DNA from: Rhodocollybia butyracea
Taxonomy: Eukaryota > Basidiomycota > Agaricomycetes > Agaricales > Omphalotaceae
NCBI GenBank assembly: GCA_015501585.1
Contig: JADNRY010000071.1
Span: 124,001-188,000, forward strand
DNA length: 64,000 nt
Direction of reading: 5' to 3'
Of this stretch, positions 1 through 11,502 are shown in pieces. The stretch's first letter is position 1. Every line of letters starts with the position of its first letter. The notes under the pieces were generated by a model that did not search any database, had not been told where the DNA came from, and saw only the letters and a program-made list of their open reading frames with translations. Position numbers and translations under genes: made by a program.

Positions 1-1
1 T

Positions 2-115
2 CCGCCGCAGTTTTCCGATGACCAGTCAGACAAAGAGGGACCTGTTGAAGATGATGACAAGTTTGTAGATACAATGGAGCGCGTTGTTGACTTTGTCGTA
101 AATCTTTCGTTGTAG
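2..115 (+). CDS. C-terminal tail of an unidentified acidic protein (5' truncated by window edge)
   Basis: An open frame enters from the left edge and ends at a TAG. The 37 residues are acidic (DDQSDKEG, VEDDDKF) and finish in a hydrophobic FVVNLSL. Acidic tails like this are common at the ends of large basidiomycete transposase-like proteins, but nothing here identifies the family. The neighbouring genes (HMG-like, TET/JBP-like) make a transposon-associated gene plausible; that is inference. Confidence 0.35.
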   Translation, partial: PPQFSDDQSDKEGPVEDDDKFVDTMERVVDFVVNLSL

Positions 116-307
116 TTTCCGTCGTATTTCCTTGTAGTTTTGTTGTATTTCCTTAGCATTTACTTCCTATTTGCTTCTGACTTTTGGTATGCATCCAATT
201 TGAAATGGTGATATGCATCAATCAACCCAAATCACTGATTGCGCAGATAAGAACTTCTCTACACTTATTAAGGAGCACTGAGGCACTGAGTGCCACAATC
301 CAACTCT

Positions 308-928
308 ATGTCTGCACCGTCAAAAGAAAAGGAGCTTATGGAGTGGAAGGATGTCCTGGATGAGTACTTTTGGGGCCAAAGTGAAGGTGATAAGGAAGAA
401 ATGTGAGCTACCTATCTTGTTAGCCAGTTTCTCTCTCTGGAACAGGTTGCTGCAGAGAAGACCAAAGGCTATACCTCCAGTACCTCAATAAACAAGATGA
501 AGAGGAACAGATAAAAAAGGAGGAGGAGGCCAAACGGTATGCATTTCCTTTCAAGTTTATACTTGTATTGATCTAAAGTATCACCTCATAGAAAGCAAGA
601 TGCAGTAGCAGCAAGAGCTGTCAAAAGGGCACAGGCTAGTTCAAAGGAGCTGGACCCAGCTGATGCCTGGCAATGGGATGGCAAAGCAAATATGGCCAGG
701 CAGCTTGATAAGTGTCTGGTTTCTGGGGAATACATCTGGAAAGGCCGGTACAAGAAGCTTGGATCTGAAGGAAAGTGGGTAGCGGGCATGCTTGACCAGT
801 GCAAAGCGACAGGCAAATATGTCTGGGCTGAAAAAGGGTCTGAAATACTGCTTGGGCCGCAGCCTCGGTGGTATCGAAACGGACCTGCGGAAGAGCCTCA
901 CATCTGCCTGCCCCCCTGTACTACTTAG
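308..928 (+). CDS. Hypothetical protein, three-exon model, family not recognised
   Basis: The ATG at 308 opens a charged stretch (ELMEWKDVLDEYF). After a likely intron near 403-445 there is a Glu/Lys-rich segment (QYLNKQDEEEQIKKEEEAKR). A second likely intron (gtatgc...catag, about 538-592) leads to a last exon ending at the TAG at 926-928. That exon has Trp/Lys-rich repeats with a G-K-Y-V/I-W pattern (SGEYIWKG, TGKYVWAE). The joint between exons 1 and 2 does not keep frame with the donor I can see, so the gene may be frameshifted or the first intron differs. It is a possible partner gene of the TET/JBP and HMG-like genes to the right. I cannot name a function. Confidence 0.4.
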
Positions 929-950
929 GTTCATGCTCCTCATGTAGACA

Positions 951-1886
951 CTGGCATTTCAGACGCTCACAAATCTAAGCTTTTATGCTCATGTTGAACA
1001 TTGAGTTCTTAAGCTTCAAAAGGTTACTTCAAAACTAGTAAATGCAACATAAACGATAGGTACGGCGGACAGTTTGTAGATTGAACGCTGTGGGAGACTT
1101 AATCAGAGTGCCCACCCAGCCCCATTGGCATGCATACTTCACCCGCCTTCAAGCTTGCTGAGGTATATCAGTCATAGGATGCAGGTGCATTGCTCCTAAT
1201 AGCTTTGCAGATATACCTCCAACTCACCTTAGGAAGAAATTCCATTCAATCTTCAGATAGAACTTTGCTGCATCTCAAAAGGTTGAATAACTGTATGTAC
1301 TATGGAACTGCTCATTCAATGTAGGTTTGACTACACAAATAGCATGATATGCACTCTACTTCTACTCTACTGCTAAATCCAACTCTAATAAGTCCCATAT
1401 GAAGAGAATAAATGACTAAAGGTCTTGACATTTTGCAGAAATTGGGGTTTCGGGGGCATTCTCCAGTGAACAAATGAACATATCGCACATATTCCAGCGT
1501 GAGACGCACTAGCTAAAGTATCTCTAAAATGTAATACCTATTTCTTTTGTGGTCAAATTTTTTGACTGGAAAGTGAGGCGTAGATACCTGTAGTTTGTAG
1601 CTGGAGTTTGTCTCAAACATCGAACCAAGCTGTAACTCACTAACACATAGTTCAATGCTTGTTAAATTACATATTCCAGCTCTTTACACTACTTAGAGCA
1701 TACTTACAACAAAAAAACTAAGAAAATGCTCATAGATCAGCTGCGCTCAACGTCACAAGCAATGAGCTTGAGCTTCAGGATCATGGGCCGGGTCTGGTTT
1801 GCAATACTCTAAGTACCGAATTCAACGATAAGTTCGCTTTTTCTGGCAGAAATGCTATATAATATATTGTTTGTAGTGAAACATAG
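951..1886. other. Non-coding stretch, nothing recognised
   Basis: AT-rich sequence between the hypothetical gene and the 3' end of the TET/JBP pseudogene. I see no convincing exon, RNA gene or repeat in it; the short ORFs here have no family features. Confidence 0.4.
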
Positions 1887-3974
1887 CTATGTATGTAATG
1901 ATAGTTTGTCAAGAGTAGAAAGAAGACTCAGCCCCATCTCCCAGCAGCCAAATTTACAAATTTCCTCCTCCTCCACCTCCTGAGCAGTTCTCATAGCTTC
2001 ATACTTTTCCTCTGTCCGAAATCCATGGTCCACCCAGCGAAAGTTTCCTCCAGATGAGTACTGCGTGAAAGAATATCACGTCTCGTGTTTGGCAATGGAA
2101 GTATTACCATGGCGACAGACTCCTGAAGGTATCGCAACCAGTGAGCCTGGAGGAAATTCAATGACAAGCTTCAAGTCCCAAAGGACAAGATGCCCGCCTT
2201 TCTTCTAGAGATGTCCACGAGTCCGGATCCAAGTATACTTGGATCTGGAGCGCAAGTACTTGTGGCCTAAAAGGCCTGACTTGTGACCGCGGCTGACTCG
2301 TGGGAAACGGGTCACTGACTCGCAAGTATTATCTGCAAGTACTTGTGGATCCACACACTAATCAAGTAGTTACAGCTATATTCACAAGTATTTACCATTA
2401 TTTACTTGCATACAGTGATTGTACAGTGTATAATGCTATTAAAAACCTGTACTTTACTTGTTACACTAATTTCATACTATGGTATGAAGTAAAAATGTAC
2501 TGACAGTTAGGCTTTGGATTGTAGACAGCCTACGGCGATTGGGCGCTAAAATAAGCGCTCAGTCGCTGTGAGCTGTCTACAACCTCAAACATGTGTGACA
2601 GTACTTGATAAGTACTATAATAAATATGATACTATTAATTACTGTAAGTTTTGATCACCAACAACAAATATATGAGTTCATATTGCTTGCACAAGTCACA
2701 CAAGTACTTGCAAGTCAACCGAAAATTGCAAATGGCTGACTTGTGACCCGCGCCTGACCCGTGGGAAATGTATCCTGGGATCTGTGAGTCACATACTTGC
2801 GGGTTTTCCCACGGATCTTACCTGCAAGTACTTGTGAAGACTTGGACTTGTGGACATCTCTACTTTCTTCCAGTCAAACCAGCCAAGGGCACAAATCCAG
2901 CACCAAAGAAAAGGTAAGTTACCATAATCAATGTGTGGAAGGCACACAGTACAAGGGCCAAAGTTGAATGCCGCAGAAGCCATTACGCTGTTGGAAAAGA
3001 TACAACAAAGGGAGGTTTCACTTGCAAGGAGGCCTCAAAATGAGAGCTGCAGTTTTCGTACAGCCTTGAGGCCCAGCTCTTGAAGACACCTGCTCAACAC
3101 TGTTAGGCAGCAGTGAAGCAAGGAGCCGTTACTCACCTGTGGCAAAGCCTGATAGCCGCTGGAAAGGAGTTGAGTTTACGAGGTGGTCCAGAACTGCAGC
3201 GTTGGTTTCACTGTTCAAGATGTTGTTGGGTTTCTGTAACTAGGGTGAGCAAGAACACTGAAAACTGAACAGGCCACGTACCAAACGTCCGCCACCATGA
3301 GCTAAGCCAACGTTCAGCTGGCCAAAGTGGCCACGGCGACTGCTGCACTGGTTAGCAGTGAAGGAAACGCTTGGCTGACTGTCCTTGATGAGTTGGGCAG
3401 CCTCTTTGGCACATTCTGCAATGGTCAGGTCGTCAGGATACACGACAACTCCGAATACTCAGCCTTGAGCTTCAGACAAGGGGATGGTCGCCCCAGGCTG
3501 TGCCTTTATAGTGGTGAAGCCTTTGGCAGCCAGCGCCTCCAGCGTTGGTGCTCCTTTGACTACCTCGTCCAACAGCCCAACGTACAACGTCAAAGCAACT
3601 GGGGCATCAGCGGCCATGGAAAACAAAATGTGGAAGGCAGCGCTGTCTGGAATGAAACTCCATGTCTCTTTTCCTCAGCTTAGCTTCCTTTTCTGCTTGC
3701 TTGATAACTCCAGCAGTGGCTCAGCACTGGGTTCTGGCGGCAGCGAGGGGCAGGGTAACCGAGGTGAAGGTGGGGGCAAAGGTTGAGGCGACAAAGAAGC
3801 TGAAGTGGGATGTGAAGTGATGGGAAGCCCAGGGTCAAGGTTGTCGCAGTCCAGATGGTTGAAGCAGCCTTCGATTTTGATAGCTTCTTGAAGAAGGGCG
3901 GAGGAGAAGTCAAATTCGCTTTGAAGCACGTAGGCTGAAACTCCTAAGGCCTGAGAGATGTCTGTGGCAAGCAT
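1887..3974 (-). pseudogene. Fungal TET/JBP-type 2-oxoglutarate/Fe(II) dioxygenase pseudogene, split by a MITE
   Basis: The minus strand carries, in order, a Pro-rich N-terminus, the block RRGHFGQLNVGLAHGGGR, PFQRLSGFAT, FNFGPCTVCLPHIDYGNLPF, then after the MITE GHLVLWDLKLVIEFPPGS, a RHGNTSI block and YSFTQYSSGGNFRWVDHGF. This is the order of the Agaricomycete Tet_JBP family, which oxidises 5-methylcytosine-type bases. The HxD iron ligands (HID in PHIDYGN) and the distal His (RH) are present. The conserved Arg before YSFTQY, expected to bind 2-oxoglutarate, is a TGA at 2076-2078. Other in-frame TGAs lie at 3459-3461 and 3675-3677, and a 1-nt shift lies near 2990-3000. Introns of about 48 nt fit around 3240-3285 and 3100-3145. 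The MITE interrupts the segment between FDWKK and GGHLVLW. The gene is dead. Start uncertain. Confidence 0.8.
2206..2862. mobile_element. hAT-like MITE, 657 bp, with 8-bp TSD
   Basis: The ends are inverted repeats: left TAGAGATGTCCACGAGTCC, right the complement with one mismatch in the first 19 bases. The element is flanked by an exact 8-bp duplication CTTTCTTC (2198-2205 and 2863-2870), the hallmark of the hAT superfamily. It has no transposase. The interior is nearly the same as 12511-13118 of a longer copy at 11503-13118. It interrupts the TET/JBP pseudogene; removing the element and one TSD restores a continuous reading frame. Confidence 0.9.
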
Positions 3975-4722
3975 TCAGTTTCAGAGGAGGGTGTAGCAAA
4001 GTATGCCGAGGTAGAGCACACGTTTGCAGCGTTACTCTTGTATTTCCAGCGCATGAATATACAAGAGAGGCTGCAGGACATATTGCTACGCGACTTGGAA
4101 GCTCAGCTGAGGATTTAAATGCGCCCCCAAAGGCAAGAAAGTGAAGGCTCTGCCTTGCTAATCTTTTCGAATTTCCGGTGCACGAAATACTCAGAAAGCA
4201 GCGGGAGAGCCTCACAGCTTGCCTCCAATGCAGTGATTAAAGACAAAGGTAAAAAACAAGAGACTTACCACTAGGCAGCTTGAGCTTTATCTTCATGGTG
4301 GCTGGACGCTGAGAGTTGAACTTTGTGACATCACCACATTGTGATAATCAATCTGCGGCCGCATAACATGCCACTTTCCAAATTCTCAGAGTATTAGCAA
4401 GGGTTATAAGGCCTGTGGCTGTTATCAGATGGCCCCGTTTAAAACTTCCACCACTATGTCGAGCAACAAGACGAACTCCAATTCCCAAAGCCGCTATATT
4501 TCTTTAGCTGCCCCTGGAGGTACTCCGCAACCCAGGTTGTACACCACAATGTAAGTAATTCTTAAAATCTGACCTTTGCTAACTGTGTGGTCAGGCAATT
4601 TCGATGTAACAGCTTCAATACTCCTGCCCTGCCTATGCCCGTCCAGACCAACAGTGAGGTGCAGGCAATGGCTCTCCTTGCTCTACAGCCTTGGGTTGCG
4701 AGTCACTACGCACCAGCCACTT

Positions 4723-7102
4723 CAGTAGCATTATTTAAATACCCCCAGTACCTGTTGTGGAGATTATGATAATAAACCCAGTAAGCTACTGTACAGTAAG
4801 AGTGTAGGGGCATTTTAATCCCTCTGTGTTCGCATTTGACGAGGTCATGTGACTCGTTCATTGCAGCTTTTGGGTGGCTGGACAAAAATAGGTTATTTAC
4901 AGGCCTATTTAGGCAATTTCTGGGATGGTAGCTAGCCCAAAAAAGACTATATATAATGTATTAATATTTGAGCACTACTCCAAGGTGGATTAGGCACCAT
5001 AAGGGGATGGATTGCATCGAAAAATCTAGATGATGTTTGGTCAAAGCTGGCTGAGCATTACCAAATTGGGTAATGCCATCAAAATTCAATTCGAAGACAT
5101 GTTTCCCAAGTTTTTAGTATGATCTGAGACTTGTAGCACACTCTATACCTGTTTTATTTCCTGAAAATCGCATTTTTTGGCAGAATCCATACAGATCAGG
5201 GAATACCATCGCTTCAGGTGCTGCATAAATCGTTCTTGCATATAGTAAAGCTGAGTATATATAGTACAGTCTATATATAACGTCTTAGCCCCTGGCTACT
5301 CTCAAGGCCCCAATATTCCATGATAATTCCTCAAAAAATCAAGTTTTGAGGGAAAATTAATAAAGATCAGTGTATACCATCGCATCTGGTGCCATATAAA
5401 TGGTTCTTGGACACGGATCGAGTGTATACTATGTTGGAGAGTATACCTACCGAGGTTTGAGGTCCTACCTGCGCTTAGACACTCATTATTAGTATTTAAT
5501 TCCTCAAAAATGCGAATTTTGATGGTTACTCACCATTGATCACTCCATGTACATATGCCTGCCCACATATTGTCAAATATAACACCTGGAGGGCGTAGCT
5601 AGTATACTACAGCACTCAGATATGTATTCCTGACCTCAGACCTTGAGAGGCCATGCCATTACTGAGCCCAACTTCGACTCAACACCACCTGTATGTAATC
5701 ATATATTTCCCTATTTGGTCATACAGCTTTGACCTCCTCCGGCCTAGAGCGGGCAATTACAGCCTATTCTCTCCACAGAATGCTCTGATCTCGCTTCAGG
5801 CATATATATATTATGCAGAGACCATGCCTGTACCACTAGTATATTAAACATCCCTACTTTTATTTCAATTTTTTACAAAATAGCCACAGACCCAAACATT
5901 GAAGCACTGCTACTATTACACCATATACCTGCTTTAATTTTGCTTTAGGTGCCTACTGTCCATCTATAAACACTGTATAGACTGCTATTAGGTAGAATAC
6001 CCATGCATAAACAAGCTTTTAGGCCGCTTTGCTGGCATTCTAAATATGGTAATAAAACAGCTTTGACCGCAGCTATCACTGTAATTTCGCTTCAGGGACC
6101 TATTATATATGTAAAGATACTATCTACACTCTTATAGGGTGGAATATCCATGTAGAAGCAGGCTTTTTAGGCCGCTTTTACTGTTTTGATGGCATTACCC
6201 AATTTGGTAATGCTCAGCCAGCTTTGTCCGAACATCATCTAGATTTTTCGATGCAATCCATCCCCTTATGGTGCCTAATCCACCTTGGAGTAGTGCTCAA
6301 ATATTAATACATTAGGGACACTCAAAGTTTGTGAAAATTCTGTATAAAATTTCGTATGAACAAAGAATTTGTATAAATGTGATTTTTTTTTTGTCACTCT
6401 TGAAACAGGTGTTACATGCCTAAAAAGCTCAGTGGTCAAGACTGGGTCAAGAGGATACGCAATGTCAACGCGATGCACCTAGTACTACATCTACAACTAC
6501 TGATTCATCTCGCCTGCAGCGCAGTGACCTTCTATTGTCTGGGTCACTATAAAAGTGTTGCAAGGACCGCAGGGATCAGTGCTTGGATCAGTGAATGTTG
6601 AAGGCAAGTTGAAGGAGCCGTTGAACTGTTGATGAATCACATGGCCTGACTGCTATGGAAGACATTTTGCAGTGATTCTTTGGGCTTCTTTCCATTTTCT
6701 TCATCAGCCATCGAGCAAAAATTCACAGTGCGCTTGCTCAGGGTTGGCTCAGGTTTGAGGGAGTCACATCAGATAGCTCAGATAATGGAGGGTCACCAAG
6801 AGGTCACATTTCAAATCTGTTCTATACAAAACATTATACAGAACTTTGCTTAACTTTGAGTGTCCCTATTATATATAGTCTTTTTTGGGCTAGCTACCAT
6901 CCCAGAAATTGCCTAAATAGGCCTGTAAATAACCTATTTTTGTCCAGCCACCCAAAAGCTGCAATGAACGAGTCACATGACCTCGTCAAATGTGAACACA
7001 GAGGGATTAAAATGCCCCTACACTCTTACTGTACAGTAGCTTACTGGGTTTATTATCATAATCTCCACAACAGGTACTGGGGGTATTTAAATAATGCTAC
7101 TG
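4723..7102. mobile_element. Foldback/long-TIR element, about 2.4 kb, inserted in the viroplasmin-like gene
   Basis: The left end CAGTAGCATTATTTAAAT and about 370 bp after it (to about 5090) match, in reverse complement, 6186-6314 plus 6869-7102. The right arm is split by the nested MITE at 6315-6866. The interior (about 5090-6185) holds no transposase and has internally repeated motifs such as CTTTTAGGCCGCTTT. I find no obvious target duplication at these boundaries, so the exact ends are uncertain. Superfamily not assigned. Confidence 0.75.
6315..6866. mobile_element. MITE with TA target duplication, 552 bp, nested in the foldback arm
   Basis: The termini are GGGACACTCAAAGTT and its reverse complement, with similarity continuing to about 55 bp inward. 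TA flanks both sides (6313-6314, 6867-6868), as for Tc1/mariner-type elements. The insertion point is seen by comparison with the unbroken left arm near 4955. It carries no coding region. Confidence 0.85.
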
Positions 7103-8175
7103 CAATGGGTGTACACGCTGCCGCCTACACCGTTTGCCGCTGATTTTTTGAGCAATGACTTGTTTCATATGGCAGCCGCGCAGATTGGGGATACTCCTGA
7201 CGGTTTGTTCTGGTTTGTGTCGCATGGGCGCAACGCAGGTATCTACTTCAGCATGTAGGTCACTCATCTTTACTGCAGTCTCAGCTGCTAATGTTGTTTG
7301 GCAGGGAGGAAGTGTTCTCATTGATGGATTGCAAGTCAAAGCCTCAGTACCGGTGAGTGCTTGGCTTCAGATTCCTTTGCGATGCTTTTCATGCCATGCT
7401 TGGGTCGGTTGAAAATCCTGAAGGCATGGTGTATGACTACTACCCAGCTTGGGACCCTATTGCAGCTTGGAACATCAGAGCTACGGTGCTTCCAGATACT
7501 ACCGCTACTACCTTGCGAGCACCCTGTTGTTCTGTCACGCCTGCGCATGCCTCTTTGACTGCTCAGCCCAGCACCCCTCAATGTGAATATACGCCTACGC
7601 GTCATGTAGGCTCACCTGGCATCATCATTTACTCCCCCAGTGTTAATTTGAACTTCAGCTGTAAGTTCTTACATCTCTTTCATAAGAAAGTTCAACCTCT
7701 GACTATTGGGTAGCTCAAGATTCTAAACCTGCATCTGGCCATGAAAATTTGAACGCCAGCAGCAAGAACAAAGGCAAAACCAAGACAGAGGCGCCTGATC
7801 TCTTGGCCACTGCTCAGGGCCCGCTGACCAGGTGGAGTGGGGCCATCAATTTTTGCGTGTATCAGGGTGGAATCCGGTAGATGTTGAGCATGTTGAAACA
7901 CTTCTTGTGCTGAGCAAAGACCGAGATAATTTTGCGTACCATCTGAACGATGAGTACAAAGAAGCTCTAACCTACAACCAGTGTCTCTGGGTGTGGGATT
8001 TGTACCATGGCATGCTATCCTCTGATCTCTGAAACTTGTACTTACATCCCACGTGTATACTTTTTGCAAGTAACAAATGCACCGATACTCACTTATCAAG
8101 ATTCGTTGAATTCTTTAGCTGGGGCACTTGGTACAATGTAAATTTGTTTGAAATCTAGAAATCTTCTGCCCAGCC

Positions 8176-9789
8176 ATGGCAAGGACAAAGGCAGTGCGCG
8201 GATTCAACCGCCTTCTGGCAGCAGCACAAGCTCAAGGCCTGTCCCAATGAAGGCCATGGCGCCACTGTACAAAGAGGCATGCTGCAGTGGTGAAACTCAC
8301 CCCAACAGAGAAGGCTGCTTGGAAAAAAAGACGTAGTGATGAAAAGGAATTATACCGGTCACTCATCCAGGATGTACAAGGTCTTGTTCAGGAGAAGGCT
8401 TTGGAGATTCATGAACAGACTGGTAAATATTCTGTATGGCACATCATCGACGACATCTTCCAAATGTACTGGTTAAATGCAAACAAAAAAAAGCAGGCCG
8501 TTTCAATGCTTTTGTGAGCTTAGAAATGGAAAGAATCAATCGAGGTAAGTGACTCTTGCAAAGGTAGTTGATAGTAACTTATCATTCCTTTTGGTCAGAG
8601 CTTCCGGAGGGTGAGCCACACAGGAAGATTCAGCACTGCTTGGGAGAAATTTCACAAAACTGGGCAAAGCTATCTATTGAGGAGCAAGTTGAAGTTACAG
8701 AGGGTAGGATGAAAAACTCTACAGGACCAGAGGGAGAACCGTCTTATTGGCCACCATAATGTTGCCCTCGCAGCATTTCACAACACGCAATTGACTTTTG
8801 ACAACGTATCTGAGGAGGTAAGTCTGTGTTACTGAAGTAAGATGCGTAACTAATGAGCTGCACAGATGACGCGTTTGGCTATGCACACTGGCGATGAAGC
8901 CTTCTTGGTAGTTGTGCATTCTAACATGACACATTACAACAAGCCTCTCGTCTACCAAAGCAGTGAAAGAGTTGATGAGTTTCTGAGTCTTGAGCTAAAG
9001 GTCTCCCCTGATGATTTTGCAAGGAAACTGGAAGGGTATGTGATATCTGGAGTTCAAGGTGAGCCACACCCAAAGAGCACCGCAAGAAGCAGCTGAGCTT
9101 ATCTATTTGAAGGCGTGGTACAAAATCATGCACAGCAGCTGCTGTCCCAGAAGAAGGACCTAGCAGCACTTATTAAATTGAAGCTGGGTGAGTCTAAAGC
9201 GAGATGTTTGAGATCCAGACCTAAATGTGTTGTCTGCAGATCAGTGCATAGGAAAGCAGAAAGTTCCTCGCATGATGTATACCAACTTTATTGAGCATAT
9301 TACCCGAAAGTTCCAAGTCGTTGTCAAAAGCTGGCCACAGAGTATTCCATTCAAAAGTCCAAGTGAACTGGCTACCTCTACCAAGGTTTGGGTGCTTACA
9401 AATGCTTGGGAGTTGGGCACAATGCACTTCTACAAGATGACAAGTTCTGAATTCAAAGATTGGGAGGCGTCGGGTGCAGCAGGGCCAGTGTCCAGAAGTG
9501 AATGGCAGAAAGCCAGGCATCTCTATCGCCAGACAACGGACTCTCTTTGTCTGCTTCCATCCGACTTCTGCAATGTCACCAATGGCTGCTGCTGCTGGGA
9601 GTGTTTCTTCAACTCCCCTACCGGGCTGCGAGATGGCTTCGTGAACTCCTATGCAGAGATGCTAACAGAGTTTTCATTCAGGGGAAGGAAAAAAAACAGA
9701 AAAAGAGAAAGGATGCTGGCCTTCCACGGAAGAAGAGATGCATTAACAAAGGTGGCAAAGCAGACAATGCCTTGGGTAGTACTTAACTA
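8176..9789 (+). pseudogene. Agaricomycete HMG-box-like family protein, decayed
   Basis: The ATG at 8176 gives MARTKAVRGFNRLLAAAQAQ. An in-frame TGA follows at 8248-8250, then KLTPTEKAAWKKRRSDEKEL. An 8-A run near 8486 marks a 1-nt shift into RFNAFVSLEMERINRE LPEG...W A K L S, an HMG-box-like segment (NAF at the start, W and LS-EEQ near its end). After introns near 8535-8590, 8819-8865, 9059-9112 and 9189-9238 come NVALAAFHNTQ, THYNKPLVYQSSERVDEF, LEGYVISGVQ, and a 3' exon with TKVWVLTNAWELGTMHF. This order matches a large Agaricomycete family of unknown function. Another shift lies near 8720, and the true C-terminus may switch frame near 9510 into a Lys-rich tail. Probably chromatin- or transposon-associated, by inference only. 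Confidence 0.6.
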
Positions 9790-9790
9790 G

Positions 9791-11494
9791 CAGTGTTGTA
9801 CCTATACTACGAGGTTATGCCTCAGAAATTTACCAAAGTCTCCGAACTTAAGCACAGGCACTAGCGCATACTGAGCCCATCATTTGCTGATCTATTAATG
9901 ACATGGCGGGATAACAAGTTGAACAGCAAAGTGCCGGAAATCTTACGAGCCTGTCATATGATGGCCTTTTGGGCTGGGCTGGACTCCTTCTTATTTCATA
10001 TTTATCTCACAATATTGACCGAGATATTGGCAGTGTGAGGGAAATGGGCTAATTCATTGCTGCATCAATGCCACACCCCTCCCCTCTTGGCATGTCTATA
10101 TTAAGTAGATGTTGTGATGTTGAGGTGACAGAAAGAGAGTGGAACAGAGGAATCTGGCTCGGAAAGGAAGCTCCAGCCTATATATGGTACACACAATAAA
10201 GAAATAGTCCATTCTTGGGTATATATCAGAGGTAAAATATGATTTCGTGAGGATTAACATAGTTTTAAGGTGTTTTGATCTGAGCAAGGTTTCTCCAATT
10301 ACTCCACAATTCTCCGGGGTCAGGAGTATCTTTACACTTCATGATCACTCGCCGCCCAGTTTCCCTTGGGTGAGTTTCATTCTATTCCTCGGATAGTTCT
10401 GTCCATCCTGAGTGTGATTAACATTCTCTCGAGAAGGCCTGTTGTCTAGCTTCCCAACAACACCACTTATGATATTCTCGAGCAACTGCACTGAGTATGT
10501 ACAAGTGATTCAATTTGCCCAGGCTATCCTGGTGCGTAGCTTTCCATAGGACCGCTAAGCATGTTTCTACCGTCCTCACGGTTGCGACCGGTGCCGCGAA
10601 TAGATCTCTACGGTTTCCTCGGGATCGCTCTGGTCCATTGTTACGGACTGTAAAGTCCACATCTTAACATAGCTTGTTGGGGGTCTTAGTGCGAGGGATG
10701 CCTTCCCTCATAATTCCTTCCCTCAAGTAATGCATTGGCTTAGTACTTATCCCACTTTGAGATGTCCTGTAGTTTAGAGAGTATGCACTCTTGGGTATAA
10801 CTAGATTGACAATCTAGCGTTACATCTCTGGGCAGCCCAGGTATCCTCGCTAGCTTGGCTCTAGGCTATGCTTGTGGGCATACCTTCACGGCTCACTGAG
10901 TATTATTGTTAAGTTGTTTGCCTCGGCAACAGCTATCATGCTCGGGCTCCATATAACTCTCTTATTGCATTGTATAACACATACAAAATGTCCAAATGTA
11001 TGGTTACACACCTTAGGCCGATATTAGGCCTAATAGCATAGAGCATGAGTGAGGCCTATTTTTTCATCTCTGCCTTCCAGCCCTTTGTCTTCTCTGTAGG
11101 CTTGAATGTCAGGTCTTCACAGATGACAGCATTGCTAGAGATGGGTGCAGCATCCAGACGTGAGTTCAAAGTTGACAGCCGCTTGTATGAGTTTGTGAAT
11201 CTGTGTTTGTTCACCAGACAGACGCCAGCTTGTGAATCTGTGTTTGTTCACCAGACAGACACCAGGTTTCCAAGTTGTAGGCAAACTGGTATGCCAAAAA
11301 AGTAGGCATTTCATGCCCTAGTTTGTAAACAGAGCTATTCTGCAAAAAGGTTGAGGTTTGTGCATGTGTCCAGAAGCAGTCGTGAAATAACATGGCATGA
11401 AAACTTAATGGAGAGAGTTGAGGGCGGCAGCCATCTTGGTGGAAGGGGTAGTTGATAAGTGTCGGGTTGCAATGGAGTGGGAAATTGGGTAGTA
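9791..11494. other. Intergenic region, no gene recognised
   Basis: Apart from a 37-bp tandem duplication at 11195-11268 and possible minus-strand remnants next to the element at 11503, I see no supported gene. The stretch around 10000-10700 is T/C-rich and could be an old LTR, but no terminal repeat pair is visible. Confidence 0.35.
11195..11268. repeat. 37-bp tandem duplication (2 copies)
   Basis: The unit beginning GTGAATCTGTGTTTGTTCAC occurs twice with one difference. The first copy starts at 11195 and the second at 11232. Confidence 0.9.
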
Positions 11495-11502
11495 GCCTTG
11501 AA

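Larger units (their letters stand above)
4456..8032 (+). pseudogene. Viroplasmin-like (RNase H1 N-terminal-like) protein gene, disrupted by a foldback element
   Basis: The ATG at 4456 starts MSSNKTNSNSQSRY. A GT-AG intron (about 4552-4593) joins to the QFRCNSFNTPALP exon, which runs to 4722, where the foldback element begins. Coding resumes after 7102 in VYTLPPTPFAADF and FWFVSHGRNAGIYFSM. The G-R-x-x-G-I-Y/F pattern is typical of caulimovirus viroplasmin / RNase H1 N-terminal modules. After a short intron comes EEVFSLMDCKSKPQYR, then FHAMLGS, and a C-terminal block with VDVEHVETLLVLSKD up to the stop at 8030-8032. Frame changes near 7350 and 7840 show decay. It lies head to head with the TET/JBP pseudogene across a short spacer. 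Family call is moderate; function unknown. Confidence 0.45.
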
